Of a stretch of DNA of 64,000 nt, positions 25,448 to 34,726 are shown piece after piece. Source of the stretch: WHSW01 sp963846565 (GTDB taxonomy: Bacteria; Actinomycetota; Thermoleophilia; Solirubrobacterales; 70-9). A program made the position numbers and the translations under genes. The stretch lies in assembly GCA_963846565.1 (NCBI GenBank), contig CAWJWL010000003.1, positions 682,001 to 746,000 on the forward strand. The letters are read 5' to 3'. The first letter of the stretch is position 1; the number at the start of each line of letters is the position of its first letter. The notes under the pieces are model-generated. The model had not been told where the DNA came from, did not search any database, and saw nothing but the letters and a program-made list of their open reading frames with translations.

Positions 25448-27496
25448 GTGCGTGGCGAGCCGAACGAGCCGTATGGGGCTCCAGTCGAGTGGCAGCCCGA
25501 GAAGCCGCGGTTAGGGCCGCTCCGCCTTGCGATCTCCTGGGCGCTGACCGCGGCGGCGGTCTACATCGCGGCCGCGATCGTCCCCGGATTCGAGATCGAC
25601 GGAGACCGGCGGCGCGTTCGTCGTCGCCGCGGCGATCGCGATCGTCAACGCCGTCGCTGCCGCCGCTCGTCGCCGCGCTGCGGCTGCCGTTCACGCTGGT
25701 CAGCGGGTTCCTCCTCGTCCTGCTCGTCGATGCCGCGAGCGCTGATGCTCGCCGACGACGCGTTCCCGGAGGCGGTCCGCGGTCGACTCGCTCGGCCGAC
25801 GCGCTGTTCGCCGCGCTGGTGATCGCCGCGGTCGTCGATCGTGCTCCAGTGATCTGCCGGGACCAACGACGACGACGAGTACACGCTGCGGGTGATCGCA
25901 GCGCATCGCCGGCGCCGGGGCGAGCAGGTCGAGACGCGACGCGCCCGGGCATCATCTTCCTCGAGATCGACGGCCTCGGCGCTGCCGGTCCTGCAGCGCG
26001 CGATGCGCGACGGCAGCGCGCCGAACCTGGCCCGCTGGATCGCCGAGCGACGGCTACCGGCTCGCCGAGTGGGAGACGGACCTCTCGTCGCAGACCGGCG
26101 CCAGCCAGGCCGGCATCCTGCTCGGCTCGAACGAGGACATCCCCGCGTTCCGCTGGGTCGAGAAGGAGAGCGGCGACGGATGATGACCTGCTCGGCGCCC
26201 GCCGACTGCGCCGAGATCGAGCGTCGCCGCGCGACCGGAATCGGGCTGCTCGCCGACGGCGGCGCCAGCCGCGGCAACCTGCTCTCGGGCGAGGCCGACG
26301 AGGCGATCCTCACGGTCAGCCGGATCGACGCCGAGAAGCGCGCGAACCCGGGCTACCGCGCGTTCCTCGCCAACGGCTTCAACGTCACCCGCGCGCTCGT
26401 GCTCTTCGTCTGGGAGGTCGTGCTCGAGTGGACCGCGGCCGTCGCGCGCGATCCGCCGCGACGTGCGGCCGCGCGGCCACCGCGGCGGCATCTACCCGTT
26501 CCTGCGCGGCGCGATGTGCGTGTTCGTCCGCGACCTGATCGTCTACGGCGTGCTCAGCGACATGATGCGCGGCCGCCCGGCCGTCTACGCGACGTTCTCG
26601 AGCTACGACGAGGTCGCCCACCACTCCGGGCTCGAGCGGGCCGACACGATGGAGGCGCTGCGCAAGCTCGACCAGCAGTTCGGCCGGATCGAGCGCGCGC
26701 GCCGCTACGCCGCCGCGCCCCTACGAGATCGTCGTTCTCTCCGACCACGGGCAGACCCAGGGCGCGACCTTCAAGCAGCGCAACGGCTACGGGCTCGACG
26801 AGCTCGTCGAGCGCTCGCTCGACGCGCGGCGCGGTGACCGAGCTCGCCGGCGGCGACGAGCAGGCGGCGATGGTCGGCCACGCGGTCGGCGAGGCGACCG
26901 GGCCGCGGCGACGGAGAAGCGCGCCGAAGAACGACGTCTCCGGATCGCGACGTCGTCGTCCTCGGCTCGGGCAACCTCGGCCTCGTCTACCTGATGGAGG
27001 AGCCGCGGCGGCTGACGCTCGAGGAGATCGACGAGCGCCACCCGCGAGCTGATCGCCGCGCTGCGCGCGCACCCCCACGTCGGCTGGCTGCTCGTGCGCT
27101 CCTCCGAGCACGGCGCGCTGGTCCTCGGCGCCGACGGGCACGCGCTACCTCGGCGACGGATCGGTCGAGGGCGAGGATCCGCTGCGCGCCGTTCTCGCCG
27201 ACGGCCGCGCAGCACCTGCTGCGCACCGACGGCTTCGCGCACGTCGCCGACATCATGGTCGGCAGCTTCTACGACCCCGACGCTCGACGAGGGCTGCGCG
27301 TTCGAGGAGCTGATCTGCTTCCACGGCGGGCTCGGCGGGCCGCAGACGCGGCCGTTCATCCTCCACCCCGCGCGACCTCGAGCTGCCCGACGAGCCGCTC
27401 GTCGGCGCCGCGGCGGTACACGGCGTGCTCTGCCGGTTGGCGCCGTCAGCTGAACGGCGCGCCTTCGTAGGCGGCGCGATCCGGCGCTCGGCCTAG
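25448..27496 (+). pseudogene. Holin-domain membrane phosphodiesterase/alkaline-phosphatase-type gene with many frame changes
   Basis: Reading across frames restores one long protein. It begins VRGEPNEPYGAPVEWQPEKP with a holin-like hydrophobic domain (LRLPFTLVSGFLLVLLVDAA). The phosphodiesterase domain follows: GIIFLEIDGLG (metal-binding start), TFSSYDEVAHHSGLERADTM and EIVVLSDHGQTQGATFKQRN. The domain motifs are intact, but the frame changes about twenty times between 25605 and 27375, and nearly every change is one step in the +1 direction. The substitution pattern looks conserved, so this is probably a functional gene read with inserted bases. The end is at 27470 or 27496 depending on the last frame. 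Confidence 0.7.
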
Positions 27497-27506
27497 GTTC
27501 GCAGCG

Positions 27507-28697
27507 ATGGCCCGAGGACGCCTACGACGGTTCCGTCGAGCTGCGCCGGCACACGGGCCGGCCGAGGAGCCCGCTGAGGCCGAGTACATCGAGATCGATC
27601 CCGGCGAGCTGACCGGGGTCATCCAGCGTGCCGCAGTGGCTCCGCGACGCCGGATTGCTCGCCTGGCTGCTGGTCGGGGATCGGCCTGCTGGCCGTCGGG
27701 CTCGTCTGGCTGCTGGGCCTGACTCAGGTGATCGTGCTGCCGGTGATCACGGCGGCGGTCATCGCCTCGGTCGCCTCGCCGCTCGTTGCGCAGGATGGCC
27801 GCGCACCGCGTCCCGCGGATCCTCGGCGCAGCTCTCGTGCTGCTGCTGATCGTCGGCGTCGGCGTCGGCGTCTTCCTCGTGATCGTCACCGGGATCACCG
27901 GCCTCGACGACGACATCGGCGCCCAACTCGACTCGGCCAAGAACACGATCGCGGGCTGGCTCCAGGACCTCGGGCTCGAGCGCCGACAAGGCCGACGCCG
28001 CGAAAGCGAGCGCCGAGCCAGGGCGTCAGCGACAGCGCTCGACGCGCTTCTCAACGGGCTGCTCGAGCGGCGTCGCGAAGCTCTCCTCGCTGGCCTTCTT
28101 CCTCGCGATGACGACGCTCAGCCTCTTCTTCCTGCTCATGGACGGGCCGACGATCCGGGCCTGGGCCGAGCGCGCACCTCGGGCTCCCGAGCCGGTCGCG
28201 CAGACGATCAGCCAGCCGCGTGCTGCAGTCGCTGCGCGGCTACTTCCTCGGCGTCACGCTCGTCGCCGCGTTCAACGCCGGTCGTCGTCACGCTCGGCTG
28301 CGCTGATTCTCGACGTGCCGCTGATCGGGACGATCGCCGCCGTCACCTTCATCGGCGGCTACATCCCCTATCTCGGCGCGTGGACGGCGGCCGCGTTCTC
28401 GGTTCTGCATCGCGCTCGGCGGCGCCGGGGCCGACGCCGCCGGTGGGCATGATCGTCGTCCAGCTGCTCGCCAACGGCGTCCTCCAGCAGATGGTGCAGC
28501 CGTTCGCGATGGGCGCCGCGCTCGGCATCCACCCGCTCGCCGTCCTGATCGTGACGATCGCCGGCGGCGCCCTGTTCGGAGGCGTCGGCCTGATCCTCGC
28601 GGCGCCGCTGACCTCGGCGATCGTCAGGATCTCGGCCGACCTCGCCCACGCGAGGGCTGGAGCGGCAGACACACGAGAAGCGCCGGCCCCCGCCTAG
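27507..28697 (+). pseudogene. AI-2E/PerM-family permease gene with many frame changes
   Basis: Pieced together, the protein reads EEPAEAEYIEIDPGELTGVI, PQWLRDAGLLAWLLVG, IGLLAVGLVWLLGLTQVIVL, LSSLAFFLAMTTLSLFFLLM, then FIGGYIPYLGAWTAA and PFAMGAALGIHPLAVLIVTI. These are the repeated helices and the GYIPYLG signature of the AI-2E transporter family, which exports or conducts small molecules. About ten frame changes occur before 28440, mostly +1; from there to the stop at 28697 the frame is continuous. As in the gene before it, inserted bases in the sequence are the likeliest cause. Confidence 0.72.
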
Positions 28698-28704
28698 GTA
28701 TCCG

Positions 28705-29319
28705 TCACGTTGCGTACTCCGGGCGCCCGGCCAGTCGGTAGACCTGGCTGATCACCCCGCCCCGCGTTGTTTGCGATTCGACCAGCTCGAGCGCTGTGTC
28801 CGGGCCGGTGTCGGGGAACAGACGCGCGCCTTGGCCGACGACCACGGGATAGGTGAACAGGTTGATCTCATCGACGAGAGCGTTTTCGAGCAGCCACCGG
28901 ATCAGGGTGCCGCTGCCGTGCACCTGCAGCTCGCCTCCCGGCTTCGCCTTCAGCTCGGCGATCGCAGCCGCGACGTCGTCGGAGAGCACGGTCGTGTCGT
29001 CCCACTCGGGGTCGGTCAGCGTGCTGGAGGCAACGTACTTTGGCTTCGTGTTCAACGCCACCGAGATCGCGTTATCGCCCCCATCTGCCCCCCAGGAGCC
29101 GGTTCCCCAGGACCCGGCGAAGATCTCATAGGTCTTGCGGCCGAACAGGAAGGCGTCGGCGCGCCCGAAAGCCTCGCCCAGGACCGCCTCGGCCTCGTCG
29201 TTGAAGAGCGGAATCGCCCACCCGCCGCGCTCGAAGCCGCCGCTACGGTCCTCGTCCTGCGCGCCGAGGCCCTGCATGACCCCGTCGAGGGTGACGTGTG
29301 TGATCGTGGTCAGCTTCAT
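28705..29319 (-). CDS. Dihydrofolate-reductase-like (RibD C-terminal domain) protein
   Basis: 204 residues. Motifs in order are MKLTTITHVTLDGVMQGLGA, ADAFLFGRKTYEIFAGSWGT, KPKYVASSTLTDPEWDDTTV, LQVHGSGTLIRWLLENALVD and TYPVVVGQGARLF. These are typical of the DHFR-fold YyaP-type reductases, which bind NADPH but act on unknown substrates. The ATG has AAGGGA upstream. It ends 7 bp from the stop of the frameshifted permease (convergent). Confidence 0.87.
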   Translation of the reverse strand: MKLTTITHVTLDGVMQGLGAQDEDRSGGFERGGWAIPLFNDEAEAVLGEAFGRADAFLFGRKTYEIFAGSWGTGSWGADGGDNAISVALNTKPKYVASSTLTDPEWDDTTVLSDDVAAAIAELKAKPGGELQVHGSGTLIRWLLENALVDEINLFTYPVVVGQGARLFPDTGPDTALELVESQTTRGGVISQVYRLAGRPEYAT

Positions 29320-29378
29320 GGTGCTGTCCCTTCTGTTTGCTTGTCGTCACAGGTTGGGACTGCGACGGACCACAAAAC

Positions 29379-30800
29379 TCATCGTTCGGCGCTCGCCGGA
29401 GGGCGCTGCTCGTACCAGTGCTCCACGTCCTCCAGCTGCGCCGCGAGCTCGATCAGAAGCGGTTCGCTGTTCGCAGGCCCGAGAAGCTGAGCGCCGACCG
29501 GCAGCCCGTCGGGGGTGAAGCCGGCGGGAACGTTGACGCCGGGCCAGCCGACGACGTTCCAAGGCCACGCGTACGGACAGGCCGACGCAACCGTCATATC
29601 GGTGGCCCAGTTGCTGAGCCCGTCGATCGCTCCGACCGCAAGCGGCGGCTTCGCCGTCGTCGGCGAGAGCACGACGTCGGCGCGGGCGAAGACCCCGCCG
29701 AGCTGGCGGTGAAGAAGTCGCTCGGAGCCACGTGACGCAGCCAGTAGCGGGCCGCCGAGCAGCCTGCCGTTGCGGGCGTTCTCGACCGATCGGGGATCGA
29801 GCTTCGCGTGCGGCCGCGCGCGAGTCACCCAATCGCGGATGCCGCCCATCGAGCGCGGCATGAACGCGGCGCCGATGAGCCCGTAGCGCGGACTCTCCTC
29901 GACGACCTCATGGCCGAGGCCGGCGAGAACGGAGGCGAGACGCTCGACCTGCTCGCGAACCTGCGGGTGCAGCCGGGCGCGGACGCCGCTGAACGGAACG
30001 TCGAGGGCCAGCGCGATCCGTAGCTTGCCCGGGTCGCCGCGCTCGGCGGCCGCCCGGAAGGGCTCGTCCGGTCGCGGCGGCTTGAAGCGATCCCGGGGGT
30101 GGTTGCCGGTGAGCGCGTCGAGGAGCATCGCCGCGTCCGCGACCGTCCGGGCCAGTGGGCCGTGGCACGCGAGCCCATTGAAGGCATTCGGGTCGGGCCA
30201 GGTCGAAACCCGGCCGCGCTGCGGCTTGATGCCGACGAGATGGGTCCACGCGGCCGGGATCCGCACCGACCCCGCCCCGTCGGAGCCGACGGCGGCAGGC
30301 ACGAGCCCGGCCGCCACCGCGCTCGCCGACCCACCGCTCGAACCCCCCGGGGTGTGGTCGAGATTCCACGGGTTGCGAGTCACGCCAAAGCCCGGGCCCT
30401 CCGTGATCGGCCACTGGCCGAACTCGGGGGTATTCGTCTTACCGACGATCACGGCGCCCGCACGCCTCAGACGACGGACCAGCTCCGCGTCGGCTTCGAC
30501 GGGCGGGAACTCGCCTTCGCAGCCGAAGGCCGTCGGCTCCCCGGCTACATCGACATCGTCCTTGACGGCAATCGGAACGCCGAGCAACGGCAGTCGCTCA
30601 CCGGAGCTCAGGCGGCCGTCGGCCTCCTCGGCCTCGCGCGGCGCGGCATCGGCCCGGACGACCTTGAACGCGTTCAGCGTCGGTTGCGTAGCGGCGATCC
30701 GCAAGAGCGCACTCTCAACGAGCGCGGCCGACGTGGTCGCGCCCGATGCGAGCAGCTCCGCCGTCTCCAGGAGGCCCGCGCTCGGCTCGAGGGAGGTCAT
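29379..30800 (-). CDS. Amidase signature (AS) family enzyme
   Basis: 473 residues. The Ser-cisSer-Lys triad is complete: Lys80 in GVPIAVKDDVD, the Ser pair 154/155 in TPGGSSGGSAS, and nucleophile Ser178 in GSDGAGSVRIPA. It hydrolyses amide bonds; AS members range from GatA to nitrile, aryl or peptide amidases, and the motif variant SDGAGS does not define the substrate. There is no signal peptide and no gat neighbours, so this is probably a catabolic amidase rather than tRNA amidotransferase. A second AS enzyme is at 60848. Confidence 0.88.
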   Translation of the reverse strand: MTSLEPSAGLLETAELLASGATTSAALVESALLRIAATQPTLNAFKVVRADAAPREAEEADGRLSSGERLPLLGVPIAVKDDVDVAGEPTAFGCEGEFPPVEADAELVRRLRRAGAVIVGKTNTPEFGQWPITEGPGFGVTRNPWNLDHTPGGSSGGSASAVAAGLVPAAVGSDGAGSVRIPAAWTHLVGIKPQRGRVSTWPDPNAFNGLACHGPLARTVADAAMLLDALTGNHPRDRFKPPRPDEPFRAAAERGDPGKLRIALALDVPFSGVRARLHPQVREQVERLASVLAGLGHEVVEESPRYGLIGAAFMPRSMGGIRDWVTRARPHAKLDPRSVENARNGRLLGGPLLAASRGSERLLHRQLGGVFARADVVLSPTTAKPPLAVGAIDGLSNWATDMTVASACPYAWPWNVVGWPGVNVPAGFTPDGLPVGAQLLGPANSEPLLIELAAQLEDVEHWYEQRPPASAER

Positions 30801-30871
30801 CTGCCAATCATTGCCAAATGACGCGGCTAGGCATAGGCCGCCAACGCAGACTCGAGAAGGAGGATCGGGGG

Positions 30872-32143
30872 ATGAGCGGGGTTGGCTGCATTGAGGATGA
30901 CGACTCGGCGGTCGACGACTGCTCAGGCGCGGAATCGCAGGGACTCGACGGCGTCATCGACGTCGAGGTCAGCCCTGACAGCGCCTTCGTCTACAGCGCC
31001 AGCCGCACAGACGATGCGATCGCGATATTCAGGCGCCGTCCCAACGGAACGCTCTTTCCGCGCGGATGCGTCGACGACGTCACCGACGCCGCGAATCCGA
31101 CCGACGGACCGGACGACTGCGCCCGCTCGACCCCCGGTATGGAAGGCCTGCAGGAGATCGTGATCAGTCCCGATGGGGAGTCGCTTTACGCGGTCGGCAA
31201 TTCCGAAGACGCGATCGTCCACTTCAACCGCAACCCGACCAGTGGGGCGCTGGTGCCGCGCGGCTGCATCGACGACCTGTCGACAGGCTTCGACACGTGC
31301 TCGGGTTTCACCGAGGGCCTCAGCGACGCGAACGGGGTCGCGATCAGCCCCGACGGTACGTCCGTTTACGTCGCCAGCACGTCCGACCAGGCGGTCGTCA
31401 CCTTCAGGCGTAGCTCGAACGGGTCACTCTCGCCTCGAGGCTGCATCGACGCGGCCGACCTGACGACGCCGAAGTGTCCGGTGCAAGCGCCCGCCTTGAA
31501 CGGAGTGAGCTCGCTCGCCGTCAGCCCTGACGGCACCTCGCTCTATGCCGCCGGCACCAACAACGACGCGGTTTTGCAGTTCAAGCGCAATCCGGCCAAC
31601 GGCGCCCTCGCGTTCCGGACCTGCACCGAGGACGACGACACCGGTCTCGAGTACTGCCCGAAGACCGCCCCGGGCCTCGACGGTGTCCGCTCGGTCGCCG
31701 TTGCGGCCGACGGCGGATCCGTGTACGCCGGCGGCCGCGACGACGACGCCGTGGCCATCTTCGCCCGCAATGCGAGCAACGGTGCGCTCGCTACGCGTGG
31801 GTGCGTCGAGGACGCCGGCTCGGCTGCCGGCGAGGAGATCTGCGCGGCGTCGGCCCCCGGGCTGCAGGGGCCCGCGGGGCTCGTCGTGAGTGCGGACGGC
31901 GGATCCGTCTACGCCGCGGGCGCCTTCGACGACACACTCGTTGCGTTCGACCGCAACGCGTCGACGAGCCGACTTTCGGCGCCGCGCTGCGTACGCGATC
32001 CGGACGTCAGCGACTCATGTACGGAGGTCGCCTCCGGGCTCGATGAGCCCCGCGGGCTCGCGGTGAGTCCCGATGGCTCGTCGCTCTTCGCCGCCGCGGT
32101 GGCTGATGACGACGTCGTCGCGATGTCGCGCGTCACGCCCTAG
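30872..32143 (+). CDS. YVTN/lactonase-type beta-propeller protein lacking an export signal
   Basis: 423 residues, seven repeats of about 60. Each carries a variant of RGCIDD, a second Cys, a PGL-x-GV turn, VAISPDGTSVYVAS and a VTFRR-x-x-NGSL strand. ATG 30872 has AAGGAGGAT upstream. The Cys pairs and the family suggest an exported protein, yet the sequence opens directly in the first repeat (MSGVGCIEDDD) with no signal peptide and lacks the first strand. The upstream frame, which overlaps the amidase start region, offers none. It may have lost its 5' end, or it may be cytoplasmic. Function is unknown. Confidence 0.78.
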   Translation: MSGVGCIEDDDSAVDDCSGAESQGLDGVIDVEVSPDSAFVYSASRTDDAIAIFRRRPNGTLFPRGCVDDVTDAANPTDGPDDCARSTPGMEGLQEIVISPDGESLYAVGNSEDAIVHFNRNPTSGALVPRGCIDDLSTGFDTCSGFTEGLSDANGVAISPDGTSVYVASTSDQAVVTFRRSSNGSLSPRGCIDAADLTTPKCPVQAPALNGVSSLAVSPDGTSLYAAGTNNDAVLQFKRNPANGALAFRTCTEDDDTGLEYCPKTAPGLDGVRSVAVAADGGSVYAGGRDDDAVAIFARNASNGALATRGCVEDAGSAAGEEICAASAPGLQGPAGLVVSADGGSVYAAGAFDDTLVAFDRNASTSRLSAPRCVRDPDVSDSCTEVASGLDEPRGLAVSPDGSSLFAAAVADDDVVAMSRVTP

Positions 32144-32461
32144 CCCACGGCCCGCGGGCGCCAGCAGGCCGAGGAGTTCTCCGCGGGCGCTGGTCGACGT
32201 AGCTGCCTCGGTAGTGGTCGGCCTCGCCGCGGCGGCCGCCGGCTACTACCTCGGCCGCGCTGCATTCTGATCGGCTCAGCAGTCCGAGAGTTGAATCCTT
32301 CACAGACATCCGTCGATTCGCAGTGCTCCACCGATTGCCGCCGCGGCCACGCCCGCCATCCCGCAGGCATCTCACCCGGGTTCGAATCCCACTCCGCTGT
32401 GAGAGGTCAGGTCAGCACGCTTTGCGCTCCTCAGGAATCGGCTGGCAGGCGACCGTGCGTG
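32144..32461. other. Intergenic region of 318 bp without a confident gene
   Basis: The first 130 bases can encode a short hydrophobic tail (ALVDVAASVVVGLAAAAAGY, ending at 32270), with no start or ribosome site outside the propeller gene. It may be the end of a lost membrane protein. Around 32379-32390 there is a T-loop-like GGTTCGAATCCC, but no acceptor or anticodon arms. Nothing else is recognised. Confidence 0.4.
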
Positions 32462-33190
32462 TCAGTCCTGCCCGGCTTCGATCAGATCCAGATAAGCGAT
32501 CAGCTTGTTTCTGAGCCTCTCGGCGAGTTCCGGGTTCTCGTTCGCGGCTTCCGAGAAGAACGCATCAGTAGCGCCGCGCAGGGCAGACCACAGGTCCGGG
32601 TCAGCGAGACTCGGTGAGATTCCGGCGCCGGCGGCCGCAAGGCTCTCACGGGGAAGATCGTCGGCGCCGGCGAAGTGGCGTGAATCGAGCGCTAGACGGT
32701 TGCAGGCGATCTCGAGCGCACCGGATCGCAGGCGTTCCACGTACCAGAGCGCCCTCCAAGGACGCCCGCGGTCAAGTGCCGCCGCGGCATGGATCACGTC
32801 GTGCCAGATGAAATCGAGCTTGCCCTGCACGTCGAGGGGTTGAAGCTCGGATGCGGCTTCGACCGCCCCCGGCCGGCCGACGGCGAGATCGATCTCGAGA
32901 AATGAGTCGAGGAGGAAGCCGCGCACTTCAGCGATCCCAAGATCCTGCTCGAAGTGGTGGAAGACCGGCAGGGTGTCCAGCAAAAGCTCCGTGCATTCCG
33001 CGGCAACGGCGGATACCTCCGCGGTCTCCGCCACCACGACGGCGATGTCGACGTCGGAGTGCCGGTCGGCGGTCCCCCGTGCGATCGATCCGAACGGAAA
33101 GACGCGATCAACGCCGGCGACCTTCGTAAGTTCCGAGACAGCCTGCGTTGTGGTTCGGTCTCGTTCCTGGGCGGTAAACACCGCGAGCAT
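32462..33190 (-). CDS. Nucleotidyltransferase-domain protein
   Basis: 242 residues. The N-terminal NTase motif is FPFGSIARGTADRHSDVDIA (G-S-x-A-R-G, then S-D-V-D-I, residues 31-50). A third acidic residue is probably in FLEIDLAV, and a helical C-terminal half follows. This is the build of aminoglycoside adenylyltransferase-like or antitoxin-like NTases. No partner HEPN gene is adjacent. The substrate is unknown; streptomycin-type adenylyltransferase is one option but lacks specific support. Confidence 0.75.
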   Translation of the reverse strand: MLAVFTAQERDRTTTQAVSELTKVAGVDRVFPFGSIARGTADRHSDVDIAVVVAETAEVSAVAAECTELLLDTLPVFHHFEQDLGIAEVRGFLLDSFLEIDLAVGRPGAVEAASELQPLDVQGKLDFIWHDVIHAAAALDRGRPWRALWYVERLRSGALEIACNRLALDSRHFAGADDLPRESLAAAGAGISPSLADPDLWSALRGATDAFFSEAANENPELAERLRNKLIAYLDLIEAGQD

Positions 33191-33324
33191 TATCTATCCG
33201 ATGGCTCCCGGTGACGTCAGGATGCTCCACCCGAGTCGCCCGGGGGCATTCGGCTGTCGACGCGCCTGGCGAGCGGGCCCCGGCTGGTGGAGACCGGTCT
33301 GGAGGACGGGTGTAGGTTGCGGTC

Positions 33325-34131
33325 GTGGAGGCCATCCGCACGAGTGGGCTCGAGATCGCTTACGAGCGCGTTGGCGGGGGCCCGCCGCTCGTGTTCGTCC
33401 ACGGCGCCGCCTCGGACGCTCGCTTGTGGCGGCCGCAGCTCGCCGCATTGGCGGACGAGTTCACCGTCGTTGCCTGGGATGAACCAGGGGCGGGCCGATC
33501 GTCCGATGTGCCGGCGCAGTTCGGCCTGGCCGACTACGCCGGCTGCCTCGCGGCGCTGATCGAGGCGCTCGCGCTGGCCCCGGCGCACGTCGTGGGCATC
33601 TCATGGGGTGGCACTGTCGTCCAGGAGCTCTACCGCCACCACCCCGAGCTCGTCGCGACGCTGGTGCTCGCTGACACGTACGCGGGCTGGAAGGGGTCGC
33701 TCCCCCCGGAGGAGGTACGTGCCCGGGTGACGGGCACATCTCGGGCGTTGGGCGCCCCGGCCCAGGAGTTCGATCCTGCGCGCGCCCTCCCCGGGTTATT
33801 CGCCGGCGATCCGCCGGCCGAGTTCGTGCCGCTCCTGGGGGAGATGGCCGCCGACGTTCGCCCCGAGAGCATGAGGACTGCGCTGTCCGTGATGGCCGGA
33901 GCCGACCAGCGGGATCTGCTCCCGAGCATCTCCGTGCCGACCCTCCTGATCTGGGGCGAGCTGGACGCGCGCTCGCCGCTCAGCGTCGCACGCCAGTTCG
34001 AGCGGGCGATCCCGGACACGGAGCTCGTCGTGATCCCCAGTGCCGGCCACGTGAGCAACCTCGAGCAGCCCGAGCTGTTCAACGACGCGGTGCGCGAGTT
34101 CTGCCGCGCCCACTCGCCACCTTCGCCCTGA
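33325..34131 (+). CDS. Alpha/beta hydrolase
   Basis: 268 residues, GTG start. It has the classical fold motifs: PPLVFVHGAASDARLW (oxyanion turn), VVAWDEPGAGRSSD, nucleophile elbow VVGISWGGTVVQELY (Ser near residue 93), acid in LLIWGELDARSPL, and His in PSAGHVSNLEQPELF. It resembles haloperoxidase/esterase-type hydrolases, with no further evidence for substrate. It is 75 bp upstream of a SnoaL-like gene that appears to have its own promoter. Confidence 0.87.
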   Translation: MEAIRTSGLEIAYERVGGGPPLVFVHGAASDARLWRPQLAALADEFTVVAWDEPGAGRSSDVPAQFGLADYAGCLAALIEALALAPAHVVGISWGGTVVQELYRHHPELVATLVLADTYAGWKGSLPPEEVRARVTGTSRALGAPAQEFDPARALPGLFAGDPPAEFVPLLGEMAADVRPESMRTALSVMAGADQRDLLPSISVPTLLIWGELDARSPLSVARQFERAIPDTELVVIPSAGHVSNLEQPELFNDAVREFCRAHSPPSP

Positions 34132-34190
34132 GCGGCGGTTCGCCGGTACGCGGGCTCCTGCTCCTCGGCACGGGCGTGCGGCACCTCGTA

Positions 34191-34199
34191 CGAGATACT
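34191..34199 (+). promoter_or_regulatory. Conserved CGAGATACT element before a SnoaL-like gene
   Basis: CGAGATACT lies 7 nt before the ATG at 34207. The same 9-mer precedes three other SnoaL-like starts in the window (38453, 39489, 41664) at 7-9 nt. GATACT fits an actinobacterial -10 box, which would put the transcript start at or beside the ATG, so the mRNA would be leaderless. Confidence 0.6.
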
Positions 34200-34206
34200 C
34201 GCGTCG

Positions 34207-34635
34207 ATGTCGCGAGAGAACGTCGATCGCCTGATCGAAGCCACCCGGGCGTTCAATCAGATCGCCTCGGATGTCGTAGACCTGGACGGCGATGCGGTCG
34301 AGAGATGGCTTGGCTTCATGCACCCGGAGATCAGGTTCGAGCCTCAGCAAGCGGAGCTTGAGGGGACATACGCCGGCCGCGATGGTGCAGTGCGGTGGCT
34401 CACGGATATCGCCGCCCATTACGAAAGCGGTGCCGAGATGCGCTACACCGAGGTTCGCGATCTCGGTGACCGCGCCCTAGGACTCGGAACGATCCAGCTG
34501 AAGGGAAAGGGGAGCGGCATCGAGGCGGCGGTCCCGACCGCGATCATGATGACCTTCCGAGACGGCCTCATCGTCCATCTCAGGGACTATGGCGATCACC
34601 ATCGGGCCCTCAAAGCCGTCGGACTATCGGAGTAG
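34207..34635 (+). CDS. SnoaL-like (NTF2-fold) protein
   Basis: 142 residues, with no Shine-Dalgarno but the CGAGATACT element. It begins MSRENVDRLIEATRAFNQIA and ends HHRALKAVGLSE; the core has WLGFMHPEIRFEP and a second sheet FRDGLIVHLRDYGDH. The NTF2 fold serves as a binding pocket or polyketide-cyclase-like active site, and the ligand is unknown. It is one of at least four complete relatives plus three fragments between 34 and 42 kb, and the most diverged at its ends. Confidence 0.83.
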   Translation: MSRENVDRLIEATRAFNQIASDVVDLDGDAVERWLGFMHPEIRFEPQQAELEGTYAGRDGAVRWLTDIAAHYESGAEMRYTEVRDLGDRALGLGTIQLKGKGSGIEAAVPTAIMMTFRDGLIVHLRDYGDHHRALKAVGLSE

Positions 34636-34726
34636 CTCTTCACCGCGACGAGCACTGTCGGTAGCGCGGGAAGGGAGGCAGGGCCACCGGGTCCGTGGGG
34701 ATCCTCGCGCTTTGGCGCTAGGCAGC

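Noticed and set aside
25600..28440. Programmed frameshifting in the two broken genes
   Set aside because: Far too many shifts, with no slippery heptamer or pause structure at them; sequence error fits better.
32379..32390. T-loop-like GGTTCGAATCCC resembling a tRNA gene
   Set aside because: The T stem pairs at only three positions and no acceptor or anticodon arm fits around it.
32462..33190. MNT/HEPN toxin-antitoxin pair
   Set aside because: The NTase protein is 242 residues with its own C-terminal domain and has no adjacent HEPN gene.
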